Below are positions 18,072 through 44,814 of a stretch of 64,000 bases of DNA, one piece after another. Made by a program: the position numbers and the translations under genes. Origin of the DNA: Agapetus fuscipes (Eukaryota; Arthropoda; Insecta; Trichoptera; Glossosomatidae). Numbering within the stretch: position 1 is the first letter of the stretch; each line of letters begins with the position of its first letter. The notes under the pieces were generated by a model that had not been told where the DNA came from, did no database searches, and saw nothing but the letters and a program-made list of their open reading frames with translations. Where the stretch lies: positions 1,674,001 to 1,738,000 of the forward strand of contig OX637339.1 in NCBI GenBank assembly GCA_951799405.1, read 5' to 3'.

Positions 18072-18847
18072 TAAATTATCTTACGTTATTTTATAGAAAT
18101 AAAAAACATTTTCAAAATTACTTGAAACTTTGTATACTGTAAACTTTTTATTCTACCGGCAGACAGCTTTTGCTATTGCTGGTATTAAATACTTTTTCTC
18201 CTACTGTTTTAAAGTTCAATTAATGTTTTTTTTTTGTTTTTTTTAAGTAATGTTCTTCTTTTTCTTTTTTTGTACCCCATCTATTTCATGTAAATAAAGT
18301 ATGTGTTTCATTCATTCATTCAACTTTTTATTCTGTTAACCTATGAATTAATTAAACTACAAGATATTAAATTTCTACTTACCATTATAAAATCTGCCAA
18401 ACAGTTGTATATAGCCCTGCATACCTCAGGCAAAAACCGTGAAAATGTGCTTCTTGGAATTCTGTACAGTGCACTTAAGGTACCTATATTATCTCCAGTC
18501 GCTAGATATCGTAGCGTCATTTGCAGTTTTATTTTAGGGCTTAAAGCTTCTCGGAACCAAGTATCTTTTTTTCTTATCAACGGAGTTACTTTGTCTAGAA
18601 GATATGCGAATTGCTCCTCGTTCATTCTTAAATGATTTCTATACACCTCAGGATTTTCCTCTGCCCATTCTCTTAACAGGGTTGACGAAGCTCCCAGATT
18701 TGTCCTCCTTGAAACCCATGGCTTCACCCACCAACGTCTTTGAACACGTTTACGTGATATAATAGCATTCAATTCATGCAGCAGTCCACGTGAAATTAAG
18801 GCAATGCCTCTGCGTATAATTTTTTGATTTCTTCTTGAACGAGACAT
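16538..18847 (-). CDS. PIF/Harbinger transposase (HARBI1-like), intact
   Basis: Complement of join(16538..17311, 17312-18382 intron, 18383..18847): exon 1 of 155 codons, exon 2 of 257 codons plus stop, 412 aa. The splice sites are GTAAGT and TTACAG and join in phase 0. The DDE nuclease (DDE_Tnp_4 type) is recognisable from GAMDGKHVTI (first Asp), IYIDVGTNGRVNDAAVF (second Asp) and RARRVVENTFGIL (Glu). The N-terminal part (NEEQFAYLLDKVTPLI, TLRYLATGDNIGTLSALY, PRSTFSRFLPEVCRAI) is the usual helix-turn-helix region. The upstream GTG at 18850 is not needed; ATG at 18847 fits. No frameshift or stop is seen, so this copy may still encode active enzyme. Its intron contains exon 2 of the MADF-like gene on the opposite strand. 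Confidence 0.93.
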
Positions 18848-19390
18848 CACTTTTCACAGACACGAACACTGTGCACGAGAGGTGAAACCAGCAAACTGTA
18901 GAAAATATGTAAACGAGGATGATCACCCTGGATGATTTCACTCTGAGTGATTCACTTTGGATGTACCTCAAAAGTGATATAATGTAAACCCTGCTTCAGG
19001 ACAGAAAGAAATGGCGGTTAATCTGTGATGTTGGCGGTTCGGGTTTTTTTTTAATTTAAATTAAAATTTGTTTTCTGTTAGTTTTTGATGTCCATATATA
19101 CTTATTATAATCTAGTGATTTTAAAAATGTAATTTGTCATGTAGTTCCTTGACTTATAGGTTGGTATGCGGCTGACCACCCATACTGTGAAAAAATGGTT
19201 CACTTTGCCAATGTCACCCCTGTCTCAGGGAAGGATGGCAAGAGTTGCAGGGCTTATGTTCATTTGAGATGGGTTTTTATAATGTAGGTCCACATGCGGC
19301 ATGTGTTAGCGCAAAATTATACATGTCTGCTTGTGGAAATGCATTTACTATAAATCTTAAATGATATATATCTAATCTAATCTAATCTAA

Positions 19391-19640
19391 TCTAAGCTGC
19401 AAAGATATAATATATCATTTAAGATTTATACTAAATGCATTCCCACAAGCAGATATGTATAATTTCGCGCTAACACATGCCGCATGTGGACCTACAATAT
19501 AAAAACCCAATCTCAAATGAACATAAGCCTTGCAACTCTTGCCGTCCTTCCCTGAAACAGGGGTGACATTGGCAAAGTGAACCAATTTTTATATTATGGG
19601 TGGTCAGCCGCATAACAACCTATAAGTCAAGGAACAAACA
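19391..19640 (-). mobile_element. LINE-A tail, inverted against the host LINE
   Basis: A second tail unit meets the tail of the 14363-19390 LINE at repeats of TCTAATCTAA, giving a roughly 490-bp inverted pair (19150-19640). It ends at CCTATAAGTCAAGGAAC. Confidence 0.85.
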
Positions 19641-19658
19641 TCGCAAATTACATATATA

Positions 19659-19907
19659 TCGCACGTTTAATAATAAAGAGCAATAACTCAAAAAACATGA
19701 ATGTTGGGAAATCACGTTTGAAGTTCAGACAACCAGTACAACTTGTATGGGATGAAAAAGGCGGCCGATGTTTTATCTCGGTCATATTCGTCCAAATTGA
19801 ACGGCTGTCGCATTCTACCTATTCTTCTCGCATTGTTCTTGCGTTTTATTACAAAATCTCGATTTCCCCAATTTTCGAGTTATTTCTCTTTATTATTTAA
19901 CGTGCGA
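19659..19907. mobile_element. 249-bp TA-flanked MITE, copy 2
   Basis: TCGCACGTTTAATAATAAAG starts the left terminus and the inverted version ends at 19907; TA flanks both sides (19657-19658, 19908-19909). Nearly identical to 2156-2404, apart from a few substitutions. Confidence 0.9.
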
Positions 19908-20226
19908 TATTATCCTTGCAGCTTAGATTAGATTAGGTCTTCTACTTTTTAGCGAATTCCGATTGTAAAAAAGAAGCGCCAGTGTCACATGAATTTCATC
20001 TTCCTCGTCTTCGTTATGGCAATAAATGGGATCGCCAGTGTATTGAAATTCATTCTTATGCTCGTTCCGTTCTTACAACATTTTTTTTTTGCCACAGTTG
20101 GTTGCACCGATTCGTTGCTATCTTCACAATTAACTTAAAATAATATCATGTGTCAATCAATTCTGATGTAGGTGTGGGGAGACCTGTCTTTTATTTTCGT
20201 GATGGTCTGCTTTTCATCCACCAAAC

Positions 20227-36734
<16,508 letters not shown>

Positions 36735-37189
36735 CTAAATATTCATGTTTATGTGTAAAAAATTATAGTATATTTTTACCGTTGCTTTGGTACACCTTGT
36801 TTACCAAGTCTAAAGGAAAAAATCAAATTAAAATTGCCTGTTAGTTATAAATGGACCTGGGAAATTAAAATGTTTTCTGGAAATTAAGGAAAAATTATTT
36901 ATCTTGCAACATTTAATTTTGACAGTTCAAAAAAAGAATGTGCAATAGACTATCAAAGATCAATGATAAGTACCTAGAAAAAGAATGAGAGCTATAGACT
37001 TGATGCATTGTTTTTTTTGTTGAACTGTCTTAACCAATATTTTTGTTGTAAAATAATGGAATCGGAGCATTCCACATTTCTCTCGGTAGGGTGACATCAC
37101 AGTGTAGATGACTAGGGTCCTTACTCCTTAGTGCTAAAAACATCACTGCTTAGTTACTTAGATATGGAACTTTGCCGCCGAGAAAAAAA

Positions 37190-37703
37190 AAACAATAGGG
37201 TACTTGCAATAGTGAGGAATATGATCAAAAGTATATTATTTTCATAGATTTCGAAAAATCAAATAATAATATGTTGATTTGAAGCCGAAAATATTTTTTT
37301 CGATTTTATATTCAAAAAAGAAAATATAGAAATTTTGACAAGTTTTTGAACGGATATGAGATCTGCTTCTTCTATTTCCGGTGCTGTGACGTCATATGGT
37401 GACGTCACTTTCTTTTATTGACATTCCATACTCTGTTGACATGTGTTGTTGACAACAGAAACAAATGAAAAATGACATGAATGTGAGGGCTGTCAGTTGA
37501 TACGGCGATGTTTACAAGACCGTGACGTCACGCGAGAAAATTTCATCTATTAGCGTTTTGGCGCGAAAATTCAAAAATTGATTTTAAAATGCTTATAACT
37601 TTGCTAAAAATACAACTAAAATTAAAATTCAAGAAGTTTTGGGCTAATAAAGCATAAACGAATTTAAATCACAAAAAAAAGAAAAATGTGAAAATACCCT
37701 ATT
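37190..37703. mobile_element. AATAGGGTA MITE, divergent copy
   Basis: AATAGGGTACTTGCAATAG at the left and GAAAATACCCTATT at the right. The interior has TGACGTCA repeats (37387, 37399 and 37522) and GGCGCGAAAATTC. It falls in the likely 3' UTR or flank of TGS1. Confidence 0.75.
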
Positions 37704-37872
37704 TGGGACATCCGTGTTGTAAACGTTCAGAATCCATTTCCCTGGTTTATAACTAACAGGCTCATTCCTCCTATAACCTCATTTGTATAAGTAAATTGCA
37801 TTTTTTAGCTGTAAGTGTATGATTTCTAGATCCTACTATGTGCTCGTGTTTTTTACATAGTCTGTGTAATTA

Positions 37873-37878
37873 AATAAA
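37873..37878 (+). promoter_or_regulatory. possible TGS1 poly(A) signal
   Basis: AATAAA 1.1 kb after the TGS1 stop, beyond the MITE. I see no AATAAA nearer to the stop, though ATTAAA variants exist. Confidence 0.35.
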
Positions 37879-38221
37879 ATATGTTAAACATAAGTGATCA
37901 TGCTTGTGTTTTAGTCAAGTCTTAAATTTGATTTTTTTGATCAAATTTCATTTAAACTTAATTTTTGGCATTTAAGTTACAATGACTGACTGCTAAATGA
38001 CCATGATAAGTGGTCTTTTAGTGATTTTTTAAAAATTCAGTACTGGTTTGTCCTGATCCTTTAAGAGCTTCAAATGTGAAGAAAAAAAGGATATCCTTTA
38101 ACCAAGTGCTGTGTTCTCAAATGCATTAAAATGTCTGAGTGCTTAAAAAAATTTGCTTTATTATTAAATTATTATTTTCAGTCAAGGTGGGTATAATATA
38201 AGGTGTCAAACTAATATGGAT

Positions 38222-38610
38222 CTAATCTAAGCTAAGTTGCAAAGATATGTAACATTGCAGATTCACATTATATGCATTCCCACAAGCAGACACGTACAAG
38301 TTCGTGCTTGCACATGCCGCATGTGAGCCTACAACATAAAAACCCAAATCTCAAATGGACATACACCCTGCAACTCTTGCCGTCCTTCCCTGAAACAGGG
38401 GTGACATTGGCAAAGTGAAGCATTTTTTACAGCATGGGTGGTCAGCCGCATACCAACCTATAAGTCAAAGAATATACACAGCAAATTAAATTTTTGAAAT
38501 AAACAAATAACATTATGTACAAACATTAAAAAGAAAAAGAAAATCTTATTATAAATTTAAAAAATCCTAGCCCTAGCCACCAACATTACGGATTAACCGC
38601 CAATTTCGAT
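38222..38610 (-). mobile_element. LINE-A 3' end with spacer
   Basis: Tail from TCTAAGCTAAGTTGCAAAGA to CCTATAAGTCAAAGAAT, then spacer and the ORF end (GGATTAACCGCCAATTTCGA). Confidence 0.8.
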
Positions 38611-38755
38611 CGAGCAAGTGTATTGGCTGGCAAAAAATGCCATTCACCCATTGGCCCATACCATAATTACAAAGATCAGCTGGGTTCCCCTTTTGCTAAG
38701 GTGCTGCGTACGGCGACACATACAAATTATCATATTCGGGGGTAATCAACAATAT

Positions 38756-39205
38756 GTCAACGACGTTAGCCATGTTGAAAGCACCGGTTCCCATAGATCA
38801 CCGAAGTTAAGCAACATTGGGCGTGGTCAGTGCTTGGATGGGTAACCGCTCAGGTACACCGCGTGTCGTTGGCATCTTGGACCGGTCCGTAGTCCGTAGT
38901 GGCAACACTTCGGACTCGTAAATGGAAGGTTGTTGATTCGGATCCCGGCGGAGCACAAAAATATACCATTCATATTTCGAATGTGCTCTTCGCTGGGTTG
39001 AAAAATTCATAAACCTTTACCAATGACCGGTCACCAAAGGTCCATCCAGCCTTACAGCAACTGGGTCTTGCTTGAGTATTGGCGCTTTGTAGCGACGACC
39101 AAGCTCGTACACCTCTGCGGCACTACAACAAGTGTCATAGACCCCTAGAGTCTCTAGAATCTAGGGAGTCTCCCGCACAGGATTTCTTAAAAAAAAAAAA
39201 AATTA
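38756..39205 (+). mobile_element. SINE-1 full length (5S head + tRNA-like unit)
   Basis: 38756-38878 aligns end to end with insect 5S rRNA (GTTGAAAGCACCGGTTCCCA, CACCGAAGTTAAGCAACATT, GCTTGGATGGGTAACCGCTC, GCGTGTCGTTGGC). 38879-38955 is tRNA-like (GGTCCGTAGTCCGTAGTGGC, GGATCCCGGCGGAGCAC). The body follows, then GCACAGGATTTCTTAAAAAA. It is not a functional 5S gene: the order 5S-tRNA-body repeats elsewhere and the head carries substitutions. Confidence 0.9.
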
Positions 39206-39274
39206 CCATCGTGCTTCATATAAGATTTCTCACCTTTTTATGTCCACCTTGTTTTTGTTTCAATTATTCAATTC

Positions 39275-39510
39275 CTATTCGGCCGATAGCTTACTTGATA
39301 GAGCTTCTGCTTTCTGAATGGAAATCCTGGATTCAATTTCTAACAGGAACTATTTCCTGCTATAGTACTTTCTTCAAACGCAAGCCTTGGTAACGTAATG
39401 ATTTACTCAGTCCTCAAAATAAATGAGAACCTTGCTTAGTCCGGTGTAGGGGAAACCCTGGAAGCTATTCTCTCAGATGTGAAAATAAATAGGTTTTGCT
39501 CACCATTGCT
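39275..39510 (+). mobile_element. SINE-2 copy, plus strand, worn
   Basis: tRNA-like head CCGATAGCTTACTTGATAGA and GGATTCAATTTC, then TTACTCAGTCCTC and AAATAAATAGGTT resembling the body. 3' end not evident. Confidence 0.55.
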
Positions 39511-39554
39511 ACAGCTTTGTCAAGAAATATAATTTCAATTTTTGATAAAAAAAA

Positions 39555-39715
39555 ATAATCTGGTCAAAGTTGCAAAGATGTTTAAACATGCAATGCATGC
39601 CCACAAGCAAATATGTGCAAGTTCTTGCTTGCTCATGAAATAAGACTTCAACGTCAAATGGGCATCATGCAACTCTTGACGACTTTCCCTGAAACAGGGG
39701 TGACATTGGTAGTGA
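39555..39715 (-). mobile_element. LINE-A tail
   Basis: CATGCCCACAAGCA through CTTTCCCTGAAACAGGGGTG. Together with the opposite tail at 39797-39985 it forms a loose inverted pair. Confidence 0.65.
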
Positions 39716-39796
39716 ACTTCTATTCTTTTCATTATTCTGCCCTCGTAAATGTTGACACTTTTATTGATATTAAGCACTATTTTGGAATTATTAATC

Positions 39797-39985
39797 TGCC
39801 AATGTCACCCCTGCTTCAGGGAAGGTCGGCAAGAGTTGCAGGGCTTATGTTAATTTGAGAGTTGGGTTTTTTATATTGTAGGTCCACATGCGGCATGTGT
39901 AAGCGCGAAATTATGCATGTCTGCTTGTGGGAATGCATTTAATATAAATCTCAAATGAAACATATCTTTGCAGCTTAGATTTAGA
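39797..39985 (+). mobile_element. LINE-A tail
   Basis: GCCAATGTCACCCCTGCTTC through GTCCACATGCGGCATGTGTA to CTTTGCAGCTTAGATTTAGA. Confidence 0.8.
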
Positions 39986-40449
39986 TGTGCAGATAAATGT
40001 TTATTTTTTATAAATGAAACAATTTAATCATTTAACTTTTACCGCTTTTGTCACAAAGCGTCATTTCTAAAGTCACCGAGTTTTTCATTGCAAGGGCATA
40101 ACTGTTTGTAGATATTCTTTCTTTTTCAGGCAGAAAATACTCTAAAGCATTTTATTTAACTTTGACTTACAGAAATGATACACAGCTATTTTGAAAGTAT
40201 GTTTATTATTTTTTAAATGTAATGTGTATAAAGTAAGATGAAAATAAATGAGATCCATGACGACAATGCTGTTTTATTTATCTTAGTTGATGCATCACTG
40301 TATTCAAGTTGGTTGATGCTTTGTTTAATTTATTTTAGTTCATAAATTTGTTTTATTTATTCAGGTTGATACACACATATTCCCTGAAGGTTGATTTACT
40401 GTTTTATTAAATTTGGTTGATGCGTCGTTTTGTACATCATGGTTGATAT

Positions 40450-40793
40450 CGTCGTATAAATGCAAACGCCGTCAACATTCTTACGCGATGATTTTTCCCA
40501 GTTGGAGATGACGGCGTTTGCACGAAATCATACTTTTTTAATTAAAATTACGAAGGATTAAGTGAGGTTTTCATCACATTGTAATTTTTTCCCAGTTGGA
40601 GATGACAGCGTTTGCACGAAATCATACTTTTTCAATTAAAATTACAAAGGATTAAGTGAGGTTTTCATCACATTGCACACAGCAAATGATGTTACACTAC
40701 GCAGAATCAAATTCAATAATTATCTCAAAAATCATAAAGTTTTGGAGATGACGGCATTTGCAGTTATACGACTCATATACAACATTGCAAAAA
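40450..40793. mobile_element. TIR element with internal 95-bp duplication
   Basis: CGTATAAATGCAAACGCCGTCA near the left end is matched, inverted, by TGACGGCATTTGCAGTTATA at the right. Inside, a block beginning TTTTTCCCAGTTGGAGATGA is repeated in direct orientation (about 40491-40585 and 40586-40677). Non-coding. Confidence 0.6.
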
Positions 40794-40844
40794 TACTTAA
40801 CCATTGGGTAAACAGAAAAATGTTAGGAAAATACTTGTGACTCG

Positions 40845-41100
40845 TGAAGGCAGTGGCTTCGGATCCCGGCAGATCACAAAAAAACTCTTTTTAAATTTGC
40901 TTTTTGCTGGGTTGAAAAATTAATCTGCCTTTACCAAAGACTGGTCACCATAGGTTCACCCAACCTTACACCCACTGGGTCTTGCTTGAGAATTGGCGCT
41001 TCTACAGTGACGACCAAGCTCGCAGAGGGCTTTTGAGGTGTGATTCACACAAGAACAGCGCTCACCAAATAGTTCATCCTTTTATTATAACAGTATCTCT
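40845..41100 (+). mobile_element. SINE-1 variant (no 5S head)
   Basis: CTTCGGATCCCGGCAGATCA, GGGTTGAAAAATTAATCTGC, ACTGGGTCTTGCTTGAGAAT and the alternative tail TTTGAGGTGTGATTCACACA. Confidence 0.75.
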
Positions 41101-41204
41101 AGTGTTGTAATTTTCATACATTTTTTTTGGTTACATACTGGTTTAGTTATTACACATTTTTTTATATTCGGGTATTCATTTGACTCTTACAAGGTACAAG
41201 TATT

Positions 41205-41575
41205 CATCTCATCAAAAATTCTTTCCTTCCTTTCCTCAAAGAAGTAAGACTGAAGAAGGAATGTTTTCGGCACGGACATTTCAAGCATTTCGGCACGGCA
41301 CCCCCATGTCTCGCTGAGCTATGTTCTGTCGATAAGCCTTCAAAACAACCACTACGCTCTGCCCTCACTGCTGTCAACAAGGTCATAGTGCCCAAAAGAG
41401 CGAACACATCAAATTTTGCAGACAGGAGCTTTGCCGTGGCCGGGCCGGTTGCCTGGAACAATTTTCCTGTCGGTGTTCGCGCGAACCAGCCTACCACCAC
41501 CTTCAGAAAGGGACTGAAGACCCTGCTTTTTTCCAGAAGCCATGGCGCCACAGGAAAGAAATCATCCTAGGTAAT
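41205..41575 (+). pseudogene. LINE-C ORF2 C-terminal remnant
   Basis: The plus frame contains NTSNFADRSFAVAGPVAWNN and TTTFRKGLKTLLFSR, the widespread non-LTR element ending (RSFA..GP..WN.LP, then F...LKT.LF). Upstream is degraded. A second remnant of this type is at 54236-54645. Confidence 0.7.
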
Positions 41576-41599
41576 TAGCTTCTTCGCAAGCAATAATAA

Positions 41600-42299
41600 C
41601 ACATAAGCTTTCAGCCTAGCGACCTGGCTCTGTGACATCACAATTGTTTTGTCAGTGTCAAATACATTGAGTTATAAGGTTACTTAATACGTCAATGGTC
41701 AAATGGCAAGCTAAACAGCCATCTTGGACACTAAAAGAAACATCTAAAATAAAAATAACAACAAATCCTTTCTCCTCTTTTAAGATCTTTATTTTTAATT
41801 AAGTTGAAAAAAATATACAATATGCAATTTGATCATTTTGAAATTGACACAAATGGACTCTGCACAAAACCCATAGACAATAAAATTGTGGAAGGAAAAG
41901 GGCAACAAATCATTTGTCAAGAGTTTTAGGCTTACAATGCCGATGCTGGAGAGATGTTTTCGCTTCACTTTAATACTGAAGAAGCCCATTGTAGACGTGG
42001 GCAAAACGTTCAAAAGCTCCAGCTCCCACAGACCACGGCAACAGATCCCGGAAAACATCTCTCTAGCAAATAATTTGTTACTGACTTTTAACAGTCTGTT
42101 TCTGCATGTCGAGAGAAACATTTTACATTCACATTTATGCCATTTAGTATCTATATATTTATTTTGTGTTTCCAACTGATAACTGATTCCCTTTTTGGTA
42201 GGTAACATAAACATTTTGATAACCTCTCCGTTTTCTTGAAGTTGCATCTTAAATATATGAAGACTTATCTATTAACTTATTTACTGTATAAACTTAGGC
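41600..42299. other. flank and 3' UTR of SmF
   Basis: No frame with a recognisable domain. TTTATT motifs at about 41788 and 42156 could be poly(A) signals for the minus-strand SmF gene. AAAGCTCCAGCTCCCACAGA within 41940-42060 is unplaced. Confidence 0.4.
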
Positions 42300-44814
42300 C
42301 TAGTCCTTCATCTCTCCTTCCTCATCCTCGTCTTCCGCTCCCCTGATGTATAGCACATTGTTACACCTTATGAGGACTTCTCCCAGATTACCTACAACAA
42401 ACAATACAACATTAATAAAACCAGTCACAAAAGAATGTGTTTGCTAGTTATGATGAGTAAAATATATCCAAGACAGATTTCTTTCATTATAACAGGTATG
42501 TGCACACCTTCAGGCGGTCTCATTCTATAATAATCTATAATCTAAGCTGCAAGGATATGTAAGCATTTAAGGCTCATATGAAATGCATGCCTACAGACAG
42601 GCACATGTAGGTCCGCGCCTACACATTCTGCATGTGTGCATCCAAATAAAGAAAACCTCACATGGACATAAACCTTGCAACTCCTGCCGCCGTTCCCTGA
42701 ACCGGGGTGGCATTGGCAAAAGTGAACCGATTTTTACAGCACGGGTGGTCAGCCTCGTACCAACCTATCAGTCAAGGAGCACAAAAAATTATAAATGATT
42801 TACAGAAATTCATAATGAGACACATTACAAATTAAAATTAAAATAAAGTTAAATTAAAATTAAACTTAATATTACACTTAGAATTAATGCCCTAGCCGCC
42901 ATTGTTGCAAATCAACCGCCATTCCTTTCGGTCCTTACATACTTCTTTCATTTCATTCAGAGTCATAATCTTTTTCATGCACTCTCTCCTTTTGTTATGA
43001 CTCTGAATATCCCATTCATTCGCTATTTCGGAAATTTGATCCATCCATACTTTTCTCGGTCTTCCCCTACCACGGCTTCCATTCATAGTTGCAGCGTACA
43101 CTCTCTTCGTCAGTCTTTCGTCATTCATTCTTTCCATATGTCCAAACCATTTTAACAAACCCCTTTTGATTTTTACTTTTATACTTTCCCTTGCACCACA
43201 TTCTTCTCTCACTAACTCATTCCTCACCCTATCTTTCCGTTTTTGTTCCAATCATACTTTTTAGAAAGTCTTATTTAATATTGAAATATTAAATTAGAAA
43301 ACTCAGACCACCTGGAGATGCAAACAGTATGTTTGTCAAACCGGTCGTGGATATGATATGTAATGAAGCATTTGAGAAGCATGACAGGAAAAAGTATGAA
43401 GGATAGAGTTACGAATGAATGGGTATAGAAAGAATGTAATTTGAAAAAGGATGTGAAAGTTAAGGTACAAAAGAATGTGATGAGATGGTTCGGGCATGTG
43501 GAAAGAATGAATGATGATAGACTGACTAAGTATATATACAGAGAAAGTGTGAAAGGAAAAAAGAGGTAAGGGACAACCAAGAAAAGTGTGGAGTGATCAG
43601 ATTGAGGAGATTGTGGAAGAATGGGATGTACAAAGCGAGTGTAAAAGAAGAAAATGCATGAAAAAGGTGATGGATATGAATGAATTGAAAAGGTATGTAA
43701 GGATAGGAAGAAATGGAGGTAGCTCTGCAGAGGCTCTGGCTTCCCCTAGAGGAATGGCGGCAGAGTTAGTTAGAGTCCACACATATGCCTCCGAAACTTG
43801 GACATTGACCAAGTGTGACTAATGCTCTCTCAACGTCTTCAAAAGGAAAATACTTTGTATTTATGGTCCAATAGTAGTAGTCCAATCTAAATCTAAATCT
43901 AAGCTGCAAAGATATGTATCATTCGAGATTCATATTAAATGCATTCCCACAAGCAGACATGCATAATTTCGCACTTACACATGCCGCATGTGGACCTACA
44001 ATATAAAAAACCCAATCTCAAATGAACATAAGCCCTGCAACTCTTGCCGACCTTCCCTGAAGCAGGGGTGACATTAGCAAAGTGAACCATTTTTTACAGT
44101 ATGGGTGGTCAGCCGCATACCAACCTATCAGTCAAGGAGTAATAATTTCATAATATTGTTTATTTCATAAAATGCTGAACTATCTTTGAAAAAATGCATC
44201 TGCGAAAAAGAACATCTGGCTTAGTTTTTAAATTAAAGCTCTGTGAAATTTGCCCATTTTCGATTTCCGGTAAAACAGGGCATTTTTATTTATTTAAGCG
44301 GATGTGACGTCGATGGATCTTTGGATCTATGGAGTGTACCGTTAGGCTCTCGAAGACTGTCGGATCCGTCTACGTCATTTTGACGTCACAGCGTGGCTAG
44401 CCGGCCGCGCTGCGTTTTGGCGGGACTCAAATTCTCAGCATTTTATTTTTGAAAATTATCAATGATATCTTTATTATTACTACTTGAAAAATATATAGTT
44501 CTGATCCTTGAAATGTACTCTAAGCAACCATAGTATTTTAAACCGTTTTCCCCACCACTGCAATTACCCTATTGTAAATTTGTCAAACGACAACTAACTC
44601 TGAATAAATTTGTATGGAGTATGTTCGAGAAGGTCTTACCGGTGCAATTCCCATCTACATGTTCCTCAGTGTTGGCCAACTGCAGGTTCATGTACCCGTC
44701 CACTGACACAAGGTACCCTTTGTACTCGTGCCCCCATTTCAGCTTCACTAACACAGCTTTCCCCGTTAAGCTGTTGAGGAAGGGCTTGGGGTTGATGGGC
44801 ATGGCGGCCGACAT
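42300..44814 (-). CDS. SNRPF: small nuclear ribonucleoprotein F (SmF)
   Basis: Complement of join(42300..42391, 44640..44814), 88 aa, split inside a Gly codon (G|GT) at GTAAGA and TTGTAG. SmF is one of the seven Sm proteins that ring the snRNA Sm site in U1, U2, U4 and U5 snRNPs. The sequence begins [19 protein letters not shown] and has Sm1 ([31 protein letters not shown]) and Sm2 ([15 protein letters not shown]), then an acidic tail. Length matches the family (about 86-88). A TTTTCAG acceptor about 30 bp before the ATG implies a 5' UTR intron. The 2.25-kb intron is full of repeats. Its promoter region faces the TMEM64-like gene. Confidence 0.96.
42535..43255 (-). mobile_element. LINE-A, 5'-truncated, ORF end and tail
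   Basis: 42892-43251 encodes on minus about 119 residues ([60 protein letters not shown], ending [14 protein letters not shown]). The 3' spacer and tail run down to 42535 (AATCTAAGCTGCAAGGATAT). It lies in the SmF intron, same strand. Confidence 0.88.
43262..43375. repeat. half of foldback C at a LINE-B junction
   Basis: GGAGATGCAAACAGTATGTT, AAACCGGTCGTGGATATGAT match the arms of 46888-47065, and both copies adjoin the same LINE-B bases (GTAATGAAGCATTTGAGAAG). The motif may be part of LINE-B rather than an insertion. Confidence 0.5.
43376..43775 (+). mobile_element. LINE-B 3' region
   Basis: Degraded ORF: GATGAGATGGTTCGGGCATG, GTGGAAAGAATGAATGATGA, AAGAATGGGATGTACAAAGC, ATGAAAAAGGTGATGGATAT; tail GCTCTGCAGAGGCTCTGGC, GGAATGGCGGCAGAGTTAG. 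SmF intron, antisense to the gene. Confidence 0.75.
43885..44140 (-). mobile_element. LINE-A tail in SmF intron
   Basis: AATCTAAATCTAAGCTGCAA through CTTCCCTGAAGCAGGGGTGA to CCTATCAGTCAAGGAG. Confidence 0.85.
44145..44577. mobile_element. AATAGGGTA MITE in SmF intron
   Basis: Right end AATTACCCTATT and interior words shared with 35805-36600 and 60085-60535 (TTTTCGATTTCCGGTAAAAC, TACGTCATTTTGACGTCAC, GATCCTTGAAATGTACTCTA). Confidence 0.8.

Larger units (their letters stand above)
15700..18995. mobile_element. PIF/Harbinger transposon
   Basis: Similar inverted ends (AGGCCCATTTAC...GTCACTTTTGATG on the left; the right end inverted reads AGCAGGGTTTAC...ATCACTTTTGAGG) are flanked by TCA on both sides (15697-15699, 18996-18998), a 3-bp target duplication as expected for this superfamily. 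LINE-A coding sequence resumes immediately after the right flank, so the insertion point is clear. The 3296-bp element encodes two proteins: a transposase on minus and a MADF/BESS-like protein on plus. Confidence 0.93.
14363..19390 (+). mobile_element. LINE-A, 5'-truncated, carrying two nested insertions
   Basis: Three segments are collinear with the family: 14363-14808 (RT), 14991-15696 (RT C-terminus and distal ORF) and 18996-19390 (last codons, spacer and 3' tail). RT hallmarks are FVDLEKAFDSVDR, GVRQGCVMSPWLFNI and YADDAVL, so this is a non-LTR element; the clade is not resolved by eye. It is interrupted by foldback A and by the Harbinger transposon, and also carries stops and frameshifts, so it is dead. 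Its tail abuts an oppositely oriented tail (19391-19640). Confidence 0.85.

Noticed and set aside
38756..38955. functional 5S rRNA gene followed by a tRNA gene
   Set aside because: The same pair recurs with the same downstream body and A-rich tail at unrelated sites and has diverged bases, so it is a SINE.
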